64,000 nucleotides of DNA from Agroathelia rolfsii (Eukaryota; Basidiomycota; Agaricomycetes; Amylocorticiales; Amylocorticiaceae). Made by a program: the position numbers and the translations under genes. Below the pieces are notes generated by a model, which worked only from the letters and a program-made list of their open reading frames with translations, ran no database searches and was not told the DNA's origin. Positions 50,360 through 62,351 of the stretch are shown one piece after another. Location of the stretch: contig JABRWF010000004.1 of assembly GCA_018343915.1 (NCBI GenBank), positions 4,278,001 through 4,342,000 of the forward strand. The letters run 5' to 3'. Position 1 is the first letter of the stretch, and each line of letters begins with the position of its first letter.

Positions 50360-50850
50360 GTTCAGATGCTATTATTCCACTCAGTCTTGAAGCTGTTGAA
50401 GGACGAGTTGTGTCAATGTTCAGGCCTTTCAAGTTCAGGTACGAGCCTACTTGTAGTCGCGGTCACAGTTGTTGCGGAAACTTACCAAACGGCAGTATTA
50501 CGTAGTATAAACAAAGTTCAAATTGACCCAGTGAGGCAATTTCGGCCGAATTGATTGATATTTGCCCCCAAAGCGCAATCTTCTGTTTTTACTTGTAAGA
50601 AAGGAATGGGGCCATAACATTCTCATGGCATATTATCATGATATGTACTCTACAGCAGCGCATGGGCGTGAGTCATCTTTAACGAGGGACAACATTACAG
50701 CTCGGCATCTGTGACCTCCAACACGAGTACTATCATTTTGTTCAAAATTCAAATTGTAATATGTAATGACATAACACAAAGTCTAGAAAACATTACAGGC
50801 GGTGGGGAGGATGAAAAAATAGGTATGTTACACAGCATATTGATCACATA
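50360..50850. other. Intergenic spacer
   Basis: AT-rich 491-base spacer between two minus-strand genes. It holds the promoter of the flavin reductase-like gene and the 3' UTR of APP1. No gene is seen. Confidence 0.6.
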
Positions 50851-53167
50851 CTATATAGCATTACGTTGAGAAGCCTTCAAAGCTTCTTCGAAACGGATTT
50901 TATCGACCAATTCTAAAGCCTCAACGCATTCTTCCGGACGACGGAAGACCCTAAAATGTATGTGAGCCGGTATAGATCTTCTTGCTTTATATATCCTCGT
51001 TTGGAGTTCTGCTCGTTTCCTTTCTGAATCGCTCGTTGGCTCGCGGAGGCGTTGTTTCGGTTGGTTGGTATTGTCATGTGTGGTTCGAGTAGATGGTATC
51101 TGTCTTTCTGACGAATACTCAGCTTCTTGGGGCGTGGCAGGCATGCTTCCATAGGGTTGTGGCTCTTCAGTAAGACCAGCAGACATTGTGAACGCCGACG
51201 ACCCATTTCCTTGACTAGAGAGAGATGCTGATGCGTTAGACAGTCGAGATAACGGTGCTGACGATGGAAGGTATCCATCGAAGGATCGAGAGGATCTTTT
51301 CCGAGATCCAGCCCGTGAAGTAAGCTCCTGTCTCTCTTTTTGTCTGACTGCATAGAGTGGTGCAAAGAAATCCTCGATATTCTTCAGCCCAGTCGGGTCT
51401 ACCACGCCCCTGTCATCGTCGTCATAAATGGTTGGATCTCGAATAAAGATGCCGAGAACCCGGTTCGGATATTCCGCTGCCAGAGCTGCATAAAGTTCGA
51501 GATCTTGTTCTCCCGAGTCACCAATGAGTATGAACCGAGAATTCGGTAGTGATGTTATCAGGTCCAGTACACCCGCGCGTTTACGAGTGGCTGGCGCGGA
51601 TAAAAGGCCATTGAATAGCGAGCGACCAGCGTAGGATCGGAGCTTGATTGAGCCGAGAGGTAGTTTGGAAATTTCAAGAAATTCAAGGATGACAGGTAAT
51701 AATTCAAATGGTCCATTGGACTAGTCCAAAAAATGTTTAGCAGACTGAAAAAGAAAAGACAGAGATAATACTGACCACATAGTGAAATCGAACACCACGA
51801 CCCCACATGTTCTGATACCACTCGCTCATTCCCTATTATAGGTTCAGAAAGTCGAAATTTGAGTGGTGGTGAATCGGACGCACTGGTACAACAAGATCTT
51901 TCAAATCCTTGACAAATACATGTTGGAAAACGGTGCGAGCGCCAGCTAGGATGTTCGATATTTTGACTGTGTCATCAATATCCGAAATAACACGTATGCT
52001 GGCATCGCACAGGGGCAGATGAATGTTCGTACAAGTTGAACTGGAGTTTGTTGGTATTTGTTGGATAAGAGGCTGCTCCAGTTCGGCCGTTATTAAGAGA
52101 TTGTTTTCTTCAGACGAATCCCCCGATAACACCTGAATTGCGCTGGTTTGTTCACAAAGCTTTTCCCAGCTGACCGTAAGCCTCGCCGTAAATGAACCAT
52201 CAGCATCTGTCACAAGAGTATGTGAAGCTATGGGATTGGGTTTCTCAAGGGATGTCCGTGGAATATAAATCGATAATTTGATAACTCTTCCGGACAGCGT
52301 CGAGGACCAGAACGGTTGTAGGCGCGTCTCCAAATTGTTGTGGAGCTTGCGTACAGTATCGGACAGTGTGAGTTTATCTGCGAGAACAGGTAAAGCAGCC
52401 GGCTTGAATGGCGTTGGGGAGGTGGGTTGCGATGAAAAAGCGCTTGCTCCCTGGTCTGAAGATGAGATAGAAGCCGAATCAATGTCAGATATTCCAGTGC
52501 CGTCTGCGTGATGATGGGAAAGTTCGGCTTGGCGGAATTGACGCTCAAGAGCCTCAACCTCCATTTCTTCAGTTATTTCTGTGGGCCTTGGTGGCAGTTG
52601 TACTTTCGCAAGTAGTTCTTCCGTTGAACGCGAAACTTGAGCTTGCTGATAAACCTCTGGAGGGCCGGATTCAGAAGACTTGGGAATCGAGGCGAAACCT
52701 TATATGGAGGTTAGAACTCTTTCATGCAACGTCGCACGTCGATCATTAACGCAAGGTACCTCGAGCTAATCTCATGAACGCCTTTTGAGATGTTGTTGCA
52801 AGTTCACGTGGCTTCTGATTGTACGCAAATCCGGAGATAAATATCTCAATATCGAAGGCACCTGGTTGGTATTCCCAAAAGTAAGAGTGGTGGCAATTGA
52901 CGAAGTCATTCATGAGCTCTTACTATCCAGTTCCCCATTTCGCGAGGGTCGATATTCTCTTGTGGCCCATCCAGGAAATAGGGTGATGTAATCAATCCCA
53001 CGCGCCTGATCGCTTGGTGATCCTCGGCGCAGTCTGCTACCAGCCCAGTGACCCAAGCCTTCGTTTGCGCCAGAAGCATGGTTCGCCAGAGATGCCAGCC
53101 CGGTTTGTATACGAGCGCCAGCTATGGCTAGAGTTTTTAAGCTGAGCTTGGGGCCCGAATCGCGCAT
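50851..53167 (-). CDS. APP1: Actin patch phosphatidate phosphatase App1
   Basis: App1 dephosphorylates phosphatidic acid at cortical actin patches during endocytosis. Five exons on the minus strand (52924-53167, 52760-52861, 51884-52698, 51776-51832, 50851-51720) encode 695 residues (yeast 587). The catalytic DxDxT-type motif is DIDDTVK (about 354), preceded by IRVIS. Downstream come HYVSNGPFELLPVI, LPLGSIKLRSY, RKRAGVLDLI and FILIGDSGEQDLELYAAL, all matching the family's HAD-like domain. N-terminal GFAYNQKPRELATTSQKAF is also conserved. The long Ser-rich C-terminus with a basic end is variable. The start ATG gives an N-terminus without a signal peptide. Confidence 0.93.
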
Positions 53168-53878
53168 AGTGATTTTAGAGATGATTCAAACAGCCAGAGA
53201 AAGGATCACTGCATGAATACTAATACTATACACTGGTAGGCGCGGCGTTACTGGCAGATAGTAGTACTAGTACCGTATAACGATGAGAGGCCTTAGGGGA
53301 TTTTTTTCTTTAATCGAATAATTTGGATTTGCGGGTAGAGTGTGTCCAGACGAATACTAGTGGGGTTATACCGTCAGAGCAAAGATGTGGTACAGTAAGG
53401 CATGCCAATGAATGCCAGTGGCAGTGATTACTATGACGATTGCCATCCATCACCGGCAAATGGTGTAGGCATTGCCGGAAGCAAATATGTCAAGACTCAA
53501 AACGACATCGCGAGGTCTTTTTAGACTGTAGATTGAGAAGCCGCCCTCTGTATGTTTTGAACAATTTGATCTATTCTCCAATGTACACTAAAAAAGTTGA
53601 TGTTTCTGTCGAACTCAGGCACTCACTCTACCATGAAAGATATGTATTACGAATCAACGCGGCTTATAACACGGGATGAGGTCACGGCGGCATTCAAACC
53701 GCATGTAGCATGTGGATTTGATTGCAAAAATTATTGGTAATTCTATCCATATGCGCCTCAAAGATGGCAGCATGGTCCAAAATAGCGTCTGTGGGGCGAC
53801 TACAAATTATTATCACTAAGCCTGACAACAAATCAATAAAATAAATAAACAGATAAATAAATCGGAATATGGGAATCA
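53168..53878. other. Intergenic region, no gene seen
   Basis: A 711-base spacer between the APP1 promoter and the SEC72 3' end, both on the minus strand. Only short frames without family resemblance are present. Confidence 0.55.
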
Positions 53879-54848
53879 TCAGGTATTTACAGTGGTATCC
53901 GAATCATGTCTCTTGTCTCGTACAGCGTTTTTTATGGTTTGAATACCGTGCAAAGCTTTTTCGCAGTCTTGCAAAGAGGCCAGAAGTTCCTATATTTTTT
54001 TGAGTAAGCTATCTTGAAAAACGATACAAGAAAAAAGAAAAAAAAGAAAAACCAACAGTATTATCTGGTTCAAAGGCTAGCCCAAGCTTCAAAGCTTGGA
54101 TTGCTTCCTCCCAATCACCGAGAGCAGCAAGGGCTTTTGCCTTGCGGAAGTGACCTTTGTTCCAGTCCCGGCGCATTTGTACTACAGCGTCAGCATCTGC
54201 CAAGGCCGCTGGAAAGTCTCCAAGGGCAAGAAAGGCAGCAGAGCGATTGGACAAGGATAGCGATAACTCCTCACGGAGTGCTACACTGGCTTCCCAGGGG
54301 CAACGCTGGAGGGCTATACCGACGGCCATGGTATATCTTTGAATCGCTAGCGGGTATTGTCCTGATTTAAAGAACGACTGATCGGATAAGGTTAATTTTA
54401 CAGGCAAGACCAGGAGAAGGCAATAGCATACATTCCCTTCCTCCTTAGCACGGTTTATGATGTTGACCAGGTTTGGGTCCCTGATATTTGGGGGTGGGGG
54501 CACGTTGAACTTGGTTTGCGTGAGTGCCCGAGTGAGACGATTGAGTTCCATGAAGTCGACATGACATAAGTCGCACTTTTCGAGGGAATGCGGGCCACAA
54601 ACGACACGAGTATCATTAGGGGCGGTGAGAGACAAGTCCACTGGCTTGAAATCAGCCTCAATTAGGGCTTGTACATTTGGGTCAGGAGGTGGAAGCATGA
54701 TGCGCTGTTGCCCTGGGTGTCCTGGCTGCCCCGGCTGCTGCTGGTGTTGCTGCTGCTGCTGCTGCTGTTGCTGCATCATCATTTGTTGCTGTATCATTCG
54801 TTTTCTGAGCTCTTGCTGCTGCTGTGGGGAAAGCGCTGCCTGTGCCAT
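53879..54848 (-). CDS. SEC72: Sec72-like TPR subunit of the Sec62/Sec63 translocon complex
   Basis: Sec72 is a cytosolic TPR protein of the post-translational ER translocation complex and contacts Hsp70-type chaperones. Three exons on the minus strand (54432-54848, 54057-54377, 53879-53989) encode 282 residues. After a poly-Gln N-terminus, the conserved block DFKPVDLSL..VVCGPHSLEKCDLCHVDF is present, with a Cys-rich motif. TPR repeats follow: EEGNSFFKSGQYPLAIQRY, then LSNRSAAFLALGDFPAALAD, then WNKGHFRKAKALAALGDWEE. The stop and last exon are set by phase and the conserved ELLASLQDCEKAL segment. No membrane span, as expected. Confidence 0.9.
54745..54774 (-). repeat. CAG/CAA microsatellite coding poly-Gln in SEC72
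   Basis: On the minus strand, CAG and CAA codons encode an uninterrupted Gln run after residue 25 of the Sec72-like protein. Mixed codons suggest a partly stabilised repeat. Confidence 0.85.
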
Positions 54849-55312
54849 AGTGGTGGTGTACTAATAGAGGAGTGATACGTATAAGAAGGCCCACCGCCGG
54901 GGAAAAGGAAGAGTACAAGTAGTGGTAGAGGACACGTTACACAACCATGATGCCTTTGGTGACATGTTTATATGTAATGAAGTCACCAACATTACACCCC
55001 ATATTTATTTATCAATACTGTTGTAGCACCAGACATATTGTGCTGGGAATTTGACACAAGGTTATATACAGCTACAGCGAAGTACAGGATATCCATCTAG
55101 ACTAAATGTTCCAGTGCAGTGGAGTTTGCCAATGTCATAGGTGTAGTCGTATAGTATATAGATAATAGTTGAATATAATCCTTGGACCTTTTATCCAAGC
55201 AAGACCAAACAAATCGCTTCGCAAAGATCTCTTTGCGGCTGGCTCAGTTTTTCCCTCTGTAGTTGGTCCCTCTAACTTCAACGCTTAACAAGATTGGCCA
55301 GGAGTTAAAGTC
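54849..55312. other. Divergent promoter of SEC72 and ADE16
   Basis: The 464 bases between the two start codons hold both promoters. No gene is seen; the sequence before ADE16 is AT-rich without a clear TATA box. Confidence 0.6.
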
Positions 55313-57514
55313 ATGTCCCAGCCGTTAGGTATGTCGCTTTTGGTGGTCTTGATAATCTATCCACAAAATTCTTGACTCTTTGTATCTTTAACGCATAGCG
55401 CTCTTATCTGTGTACGACAAGACAAACTTGATCGAGTTTGCTCGCCAATTGCATGATCTCGGGATCGGGTTGTTAGGCTCTGGAGGCACTGCAAAAAAAA
55501 TTAGGGATGCCGGAATTTCCATCAAGTGATCCACTACGCCTGTATTTCAACTCCCCACGCTGATTTCGTCGTCCATCAGGGATGTCTCTGACATCACCAA
55601 GGCTCCCGAAATGCTGGGAGGCAGGGTTAAAACTCTACATCCTGCAGTACATGGCGGTATGTTTCTCTTTTTGAAAACCAGTACTTTTTTTTTTTTACTG
55701 ATCATCATACCCGAAAGGCATCCTTGCTCGTGACATTCCTTCGGATCAGCATGATCTTTTATCTCAGTCCATCTCACCAATCTCCATTGTTGTTTGCAAT
55801 CTCTATCCCTTCACCTCTACTATTGCTCAGCCCGGCTGTACCCTTGAAAATGCAATCGAAGAAATCGACATAGGAGGTGTCACGCTCCTTCGCGCCGCCG
55901 CTAAGAATCATGCCCGTGTTTCGGTCCTCAGTGATCCCACCGATTATTCCGAATTCATCATTGCATGGAAGTCTAATAACGGAGAAGTTGGGCAGAGTCT
56001 TCGAAGCAAACTTGCTCTCAAAGCCTTTGAGTTGACAGCCCGTTATGACGAGGCGATCAGCGGCTATTTCCGTCAGCAATACGCGTCCACGGATTTGGCA
56101 GCCAATAAACTAGTTGCTCCTGTTCAGCGCATGCCTTTAAGATATGGTGCCAATCCACATCAAAAGCCAGCACAAGCATATGTTGATGAGGGAAACCTTC
56201 CGTTCAAGGGTAGGGTTTTTCTTTCTTTCTCATTGATAATCATACTCATGGGATTATAGCCCTTAGTGGCTCCCCGGGATACATCAACCTATTGGATGCA
56301 CTGAACTCTTACGCATTGGTGAAAGAACTTCAGGAGGCCACTGGTCTACCTGCGGCCGCCTCATTCAAGCATGTGTCACCTGCTGGTGCCGCAGTTGGCC
56401 TACCGCTAGACGATATAGAAAAAAAGGTATACGGCGTAGATGATTTAAAGGAACCGTTGACGCAGATTGCAACCGCATATGCACGTGCTCGAGGTAAGTT
56501 ATACTGTCCGTATCTGATAACAATCACTCACCGCTTGTAGGTGCCGACCGCATGTCATCCTTCGGAGATTTTATTGCTCTGTCTGCTCCCTGTGACGTGC
56601 CAACCGCCAAAATCATCTCCCGCGAGGTGTCGGATGGCATCATTGCTCCCGGATACGAACCAGATGCTTTGGAAGTTCTTAAAAAGAAGAAGAGTGGAAA
56701 TTATTGTGTGCTTGAGGTTCGGTCGATTACTTCTAACTGTGGATATGCACTGACTTCTTGGCCATTAGATAAATCCGCAGTATACACCACAAGAAATTGA
56801 AACAAGACAGGTCTATGGAGTGTATCTTCAACAACGCCGCAACGATGCCAAGATCGACGAAAAGCTCTTTTCAAACATTGTCAGCAAGAACAAAGAGGTC
56901 CATTTTGATTGCATCGGAGCCAATTCGAAGTTGTGTTCTGATGGTTTCAACCCTTTCTGCAGCTCACACCTGAGGCTTTGACGGATCTCATCGTGGCGAC
57001 ACTTGCGCTCAAATATACCCAGTCAAACAGTGTTGCTTACGCCTTCCGGGGATCTATTATCGGCCTGGGGGCGGGTCAACAATCGCGCATTCACTGCACA
57101 CGTCTTGCTGGATCCAAAGCCGATAACTGGTGGCTTAGGCACCATCCAAGGGTACTCGCACTTGCATTCAAGAAGGGAATCAAGCGCGCGGAAAAGGCAA
57201 ATGCGATCGATTTGTTTGTCGGAGAGGAGCCACTTGAGGGCATCGAGCGTATCCAATGGGAATCTAACTTCGAATCTGTTCCTGATCTTCTATCGCTACA
57301 AGAAAGAAAAGAATGGGCGGAGAAACTCAAGGGCGTTGCGTGCTCCAGTGATGCGTTCTTCCCATTCCCTGACAATGTTTTCCGAGCAAAGAAAAGTGGG
57401 GTGACTTATCTGGCGGCTCCCAGTGGCAGTGTTATGGATAGCGAGTGTATCAAGGCCGCAGACCAAGAAGGCATCGTTTTCGCTCACACTAATTTGCGGC
57501 TCTTCCATCACTAA
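55313..57514 (+). CDS. ADE16: AICAR transformylase / IMP cyclohydrolase (ATIC)
   Basis: This bifunctional enzyme catalyses the last two steps of purine synthesis in the cytosol: formylation of AICAR and closure to IMP. Eight exons (55313-55328, 55399-55525, 55580-55656, 55718-56209, 56260-56493, 56541-56716, 56769-56897, 56963-57514) encode 600 residues, near the usual 592. The N-terminal cyclohydrolase domain shows [37 protein letters not shown] and NLYPF. The transformylase domain has the catalytic Lys-His pair in [11 protein letters not shown] (about 272), [23 protein letters not shown] and WWLRHHP, ending in [17 protein letters not shown]. The first coding exon is only 16 nt. Confidence 0.96.
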
Positions 57515-57616
57515 ATAGCAAGCCGAGAAACTAGCTAAAAATTCGTTGTTTTGTTTATGATTATGATTATTTTACATGTAGCACAGAAACCAAAATCCTC
57601 AAACATTGTTCGCAGT

Positions 57617-58828
57617 CTATGGCATTCTTTCACCTGTCTTTTGATTATCTCCCAGTGATTTCTCACGTTCAGCCTGAAGCATATCTCCCCAGGCTCGCAC
57701 ATCTGAATGACAAATTTTTGGCAGACTACTTTCGAAAAAGGACTGTAGATCCTTGTGATGTCGGATCTCGTACTCCGCAGCTGATCCGATTTCAGTGTTT
57801 TTTCGGGTATGGAGAATCCCCTGACAGACCTTGAGCAGCCATTTCAAAACGGTCCAAATCTAAATTCCAGATCAAGATAAATAACTTTGATAGAAATTAT
57901 GAGCCTACCTTTGACAAATCGTGCTTCCGCTGTAGATTGGTCTTCGTATTCCTGACACAAAAACGCATAGATTAAAAACAAGTAATAATAAATACAGACC
58001 GATGAATGAGCTTGTTCACCCCCCACAGTGCTTCAATCTTCCTTGCTGCAGGGCTATTATGCAGCATATCATGTGTAATATTTTTCATCGCATTCTATAT
58101 GTAATTTTGGAAAGTTGTCAAATATGCATGGTTGAATGTAGCACATTACACAAACCCTTTCTAGTCTCTGTTTTTCAACCTTGGATATGCCTTCACGAGG
58201 GGCAATGTCTCCAACTGCCGTAAAGAACGGTTAGTAACACTTGTCTCATAGGGCAAGATAGCTAACCTTGTGCCTCAGCTAGATCATGAACCAGAGCAAG
58301 CATGACACATCTGGGTTATGAGGGTTGTAGGCTCTGCGATGGGGGCATCTTGTCGACAACTACTTGCCTTGTCATGTCCAATGTTTCATCCGATGTACAC
58401 ATGGCCAAAATTGCCATTCGATACATATGATCAGAAATACTTGTGTTAACAAGATGACCATGATAATGCATCAGTGAAGATTTAGTAGTCAATCTTCAAA
58501 TGTTTGGTTATCTTTTTTTTACCTCTCTGCATCGGGAATCTTGACATCCCGTTTAATCGCTATATAGCTGCAGAGTCTAAGATAAAATTGAAATGCGCTT
58601 ACATTATTATCCAACCATCCAGTACGTTTCTGAGTCTATCATGACGCATACGAAGACATCAATCAGTTGAACATGATTATTTGTTTAGCCAAATCAAGAG
58701 GGATATTGGGCAACCTTGAGTTTTTCCAACAGATGGAAGAAAGCCAATTTATCAACTGTCTCATTTCCTGAAGCAGTGTACAGGGGCGGAAAAGTGCGTT
58801 TCAAACCAGCGGGACCAGTACTTATCAT
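57617..58828 (-). CDS. HDDC2: HD-domain 5'-deoxynucleotidase (HDDC2/YfbR-like)
   Basis: Members dephosphorylate deoxynucleoside monophosphates. Ten exons on the minus strand (58715-58828, 58603-58635, 58523-58539, 58368-58439, 58267-58310, 58156-58214, 58020-58094, 57909-57951, 57830-57859, 57617-57780) encode 216 residues, the normal family length. Ordered motifs: FFHLLEKLK, TQKRTGW, ISDHMYRMA (metal His), LALVHDLAEA (HD pair), GDIAPREGISK, LWGEYEDQSTAEARFVK, DLDRFEMA (metal Asp), LQSFFESSLPKI. Exon 3 is only 17 nt. Intron 4 (58311-58367) begins with GC (GCAAGT). The start ATG is the first in the frame; exon borders from exon 2 on are fixed by conservation. It converges with ADE16. Confidence 0.9.
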
Positions 58829-59034
58829 GATGCCGGGAGATGCGAAGTGGCTACCAAACAAAAATCAAAGGATCGAACTCGGAAGTAACAAAGATAAGTC
58901 GGGTTCATTAACGCCCATTGCTTGTGCAATCTGAGTACTATGTGGTAGTACTTATACAGTATTATTACATGTGTATACAAGCCGGGTGTGCAAAAAGTAA
59001 TATTATTCTCTTTCCAAGTGCAAACGAAGATGGG

Positions 59035-60760
59035 TTATTCATCGTCCTCGGACTCTGCTGCACGCTTTCTGCGTGCCCCTGTAACATTTTTACGAACCCT
59101 AACCTTCGCTTCATCCTCATCCTCACCTTCACTGTCCATACCTTCAACGCCACTATCGCTCGCATCATGATCTCCCGACGGTCCTTGACTTCCCTTCTTT
59201 TTTCTCCTCATCTCTTCTTCTTGTTGGTCAATTTTAGCGTCCAACTTATCCAATGGATCTTCTTCAATCTCTTCCCGATACTTTGCACCGCGTCTCTTGC
59301 CCGAGTCTGAGCCAGCATCGCCCATTTCCTCATCCGAAGAATCCGCCACCAAGAAGTCGTCCTCCTGATATTCTCCACCCTTCCTTTCGCCACCCGGCTC
59401 CCGTTTGTCTCTATGTCTGGTACCTCCAAGCGCCGCATCTTCTTCATCCGAGCCATAGACGCCACCCTCTTCTTCTTCATCCGACCAGTAATCATGGACA
59501 CTTGTTCTCTTGCGAGAACCACTACCGCCAGAGCGCCTCCTTCTGGCAGAGCCAAATTCGTCATCACCCATGAAAGTGCGCTTTTTGGACTTTTTAGCAT
59601 TCTGCTTTATCAACTCCTGCACCTCTCTTTCAGGGTCAACTTCAGGGTCCGGCGCCATGCGTAAACGGGCGACTTTGTTGTGCTTTTGACCGACAGCACG
59701 TACAAGCAACCTATGCGTTTCACTTTGCATACCAGTTGGCCGCAAGGACATGAATCCAGTGACAAGAGCCTCAGATTGTAGTATCTGCGCGCGTTGATGC
59801 TGAGCGACAAGATAGGTTAGACCGTGGGGCTTGCCATTGGTGTTCCCGCTAGCAGGCGTGGGCTGGGATTGAGAATTAGTGCTGGAAGATTGGCGTTGCG
59901 GGCCACCAGATGAATCAATGGTTTCGCTAATGTCGAAGAACTCTTTGCCGAGTTGTAAGCTCAATGATCCATCGGACCAACGAATAACACGCGCATTAGA
60001 TTGTTTGTGCTAGAGCGTACCAATATCAGCATTTTTTCCATTCTCAAGACGCGAAACAAGTACGTGCCTCGACGCCCTTCTCATCTTTGACCCATCTCCA
60101 TCTGACGGTATTTTGTACTTTGAGATTGATGATACTGCCTCGCTCCCGTAGTGACTCTGCTCTCAAAGCTTCGTCCCCTTCAGGACCGACGTAAGAGTCC
60201 GGATGAAACGGGCTGGAGTCTACAGTCACATAATTCGGCATTCGAACAACCCATTTCTATGCGTGGACGAGGGCAGAGAGGGTAAGAACGATTCTGTTTT
60301 GGGTGATTGGCAGACCAGGAAGCTCACCGTTCCATCCGAGCTGTGGGGTAATGGGATATTGGGGATTGGCACGTCTGCCTCTTGGATAGTATGTATCATA
60401 TTAGCGGGCTCGTCACCTTCGCTGTACTCCATTGCCCTACGATGTTCAGCTTCAGGGGTTAACAGACGCTCCGAAGCTGGGGTGGCTGAATGGGAGGGCG
60501 ACGCGGGACTGGAGAATATAATGAATGGATTTAGCCTAAAAAAAATGGTGTTGGTACACTGCTTACCCAGGATCCTTTATATCTTCATTCCCAAAAAGTT
60601 CACCCATAGCATCATCCTTTTCTTCGACGTTTGAATCAAATATGTCGTTGTCGTTGGCCGTTCCCTCCATTTCTATATCTCCAGGGGACGGAGAAGAGGC
60701 TGATTCCGAGTGACTGGCGATATCATACCCAGGATCATGAGGGGATGCAGGCGAAGACAT
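59035..60760 (-). CDS. LEO1: PAF1 complex subunit Leo1
   Basis: Leo1 is part of the nuclear PAF1 complex, which travels with RNA polymerase II and promotes histone H2B ubiquitination. Four exons on the minus strand (60567-60760, 60328-60508, 60068-60256, 59035-60009) encode 512 residues. The N-terminus is acidic and Ser/Pro-rich (DAMGELFGNED). The Leo1 domain follows: MPNYVTVDSSPFHPDSY, INLKVQNTVRWRWV, then SNARVIRWSDGSLSLQLG and FMSLRPTGMQSETHRLL. The C-terminus is a strongly charged Asp/Glu/Lys/Arg tail, as in other Leo1 proteins. The last intron (60010-60067) begins with GC; using it restores the alignment DEKGVE/HKQSNAR across the junction. LEO1 and HDDC2 are in tandem, 206 bp apart. Confidence 0.93.
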
Positions 60761-61389
60761 AGGTTGTTTCAAGTACTATCGATGCTGCAATGACAGACGG
60801 ACACAGCCTGCCAGTGGGTGTTCTTTCGGTAGATATGCAAGAGTGAAGGATATCCTAGCAAATAGGCTTGGTTGAGATATCGAGTGCTTTACGTGGAGCA
60901 AATTTGACCTCCTACCAATGGATCGCCAGGATGCTACGATTGGTATAACTGTGTTGTGTACGGTACCGGTGTGTAGTATAGTGGTAATAGTATTGACTGG
61001 GAGCCTGAGTATAAACGGTGTGTGTGTGACGTCGGCTTCATCACAGTTGTCACGCCGGTCTGAGGCGTCCTACTACACATGTAAATGCAAACCAGCAGTC
61101 CAACTTTGTTACGTCGGCCTGAGTGCACTACTGGCAGCAAGTCTCACTGCATCTAGTCTTATCAGTACATCATACGTATTTCTATCAGCAGCCCTCATTT
61201 TCTGTATTGGTATTTCATCAATTATAGTTTTTTTATTAAATTCATCCAAAAGGCGAGGATATTCAAGTTATATGATGATAGCGAATAAATGAGGGGAGTC
61301 GATGGCAGAGTAAAATAAATGAACAAGACAGAAAAGAAATAGTCTAGAACCAAGGCGTGGGTGCATGGATGATTATTAATCGATATTGA
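60761..61389. other. Intergenic: LEO1 promoter and ZIM17 3' region
   Basis: A 629-base spacer between two minus-strand genes. A plus-strand frame at 60918-61292 has hydrophobic stretches but no family resemblance or clear splice partners, so it is not called. Confidence 0.55.
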
Positions 61390-61960
61390 TCATTCGTAAA
61401 ATTCAATATCACCGCCATCGGTCATGCGTCCCCTGCGAACGCTACTGCCCTGGGCCTTAAGAATCTCCTCGATATTCCGGGCTCCACCGTCTGTTGAGTC
61501 TTTAAACCAGCCGAGATTGTCTGCTATAAGGTGACTGCAAAATATGTTCAAGCATCAGCGCTGCTGTCGCACAACCCTAAAGAAATACCTACCGGTTTTC
61601 GCAACTAGGACATTTTATAATAACTATGCCTTTTTCATACGCATGTTTTGTGAAGGTATGAGTCGAGCGGTGATAACAATCTGGTACAGTGCATGTGAAC
61701 GTTAAAGACAAGCGTGGCTGTTGCTGCTCTACCACGGGTACTTCGTCGGATGCTTGGGATTGATTGGAAGGGAGTGTAGACTCTTGTGAGTCACGTATTT
61801 GCTTTCTTCCCAGGGAAGAAGAAAATGAATGAGTAGGTATTATAGTCCCAACACGGCTAGTTGTCCATAAGACAAATTTGCCACCAGGAGTTGCTAACGC
61901 TGCTGGCACACAATGCCTTGTTGCAAAGCGGTAATTGGCGTGGATCAATCGCCGGAGCAT
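61390..61960 (-). CDS. ZIM17: Mitochondrial DNL zinc-finger chaperone Zim17/Tim15 (Hep1)
   Basis: Zim17 prevents aggregation of mitochondrial Hsp70 and supports protein import in the matrix. Two exons on the minus strand (61593-61960 and 61390-61534; intron 58 nt) encode 170 residues. The N-terminus (MLRRLIHANYRFATRHC) is an Arg-rich presequence. The DNL finger has Cys90 and Cys95 (CTVPDC), a His-rich HRSTHTFTKHAYEKG segment, then Cys117 and Cys120 (KCPSC), followed by the signature HLIADNLGWF, in which DNL names the family. The first pair is spaced by four residues, which is normal here. Confidence 0.94.
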
Positions 61961-62351
61961 ACTTTGCGGTAAGGGATGATGCCAGATAAAGAGGTGCTGA
62001 ACGCTTTTATCAAGAGTACTTCAGTAATGAGTAGTCTTAGGAGAGTGTTAGTTACGTCAATAGTTACGAGATGTAGACAAGTAGTAAGTCTGAGACAACA
62101 AGAGAAATAATAACTTACGCGCCTCGTAGTCACATGCGGCTTTCGGATGTTTGTGGTAGCAACTTCTTGACCAAAGAGACACCGTATGAGTGAAGTTTGG
62201 ATGATAAATACGTATGATGACCGAATTCGAACAGCAAATATAATTAGAATCAGTAGTTCTGGATTCGTATGTATGGGTGGCCGGGTAAATACTGTATAAT
62301 TGGTATATGGCTACTACAACATAGCTTAGTCAAGGACAAAACAACGAAGTT
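61961..62351. other. Intergenic spacer
   Basis: 391 bases between two minus-strand genes holding the ZIM17 promoter and the 3' UTR of the next gene. No coding region is seen. Confidence 0.6.

Noticed and set aside
60918..61292. 124-codon plus-strand hydrophobic frame
   Set aside because: It has membrane-like stretches but no recognisable family, no supporting promoter and no orthologue I can recall; it lies in the LEO1 upstream region.
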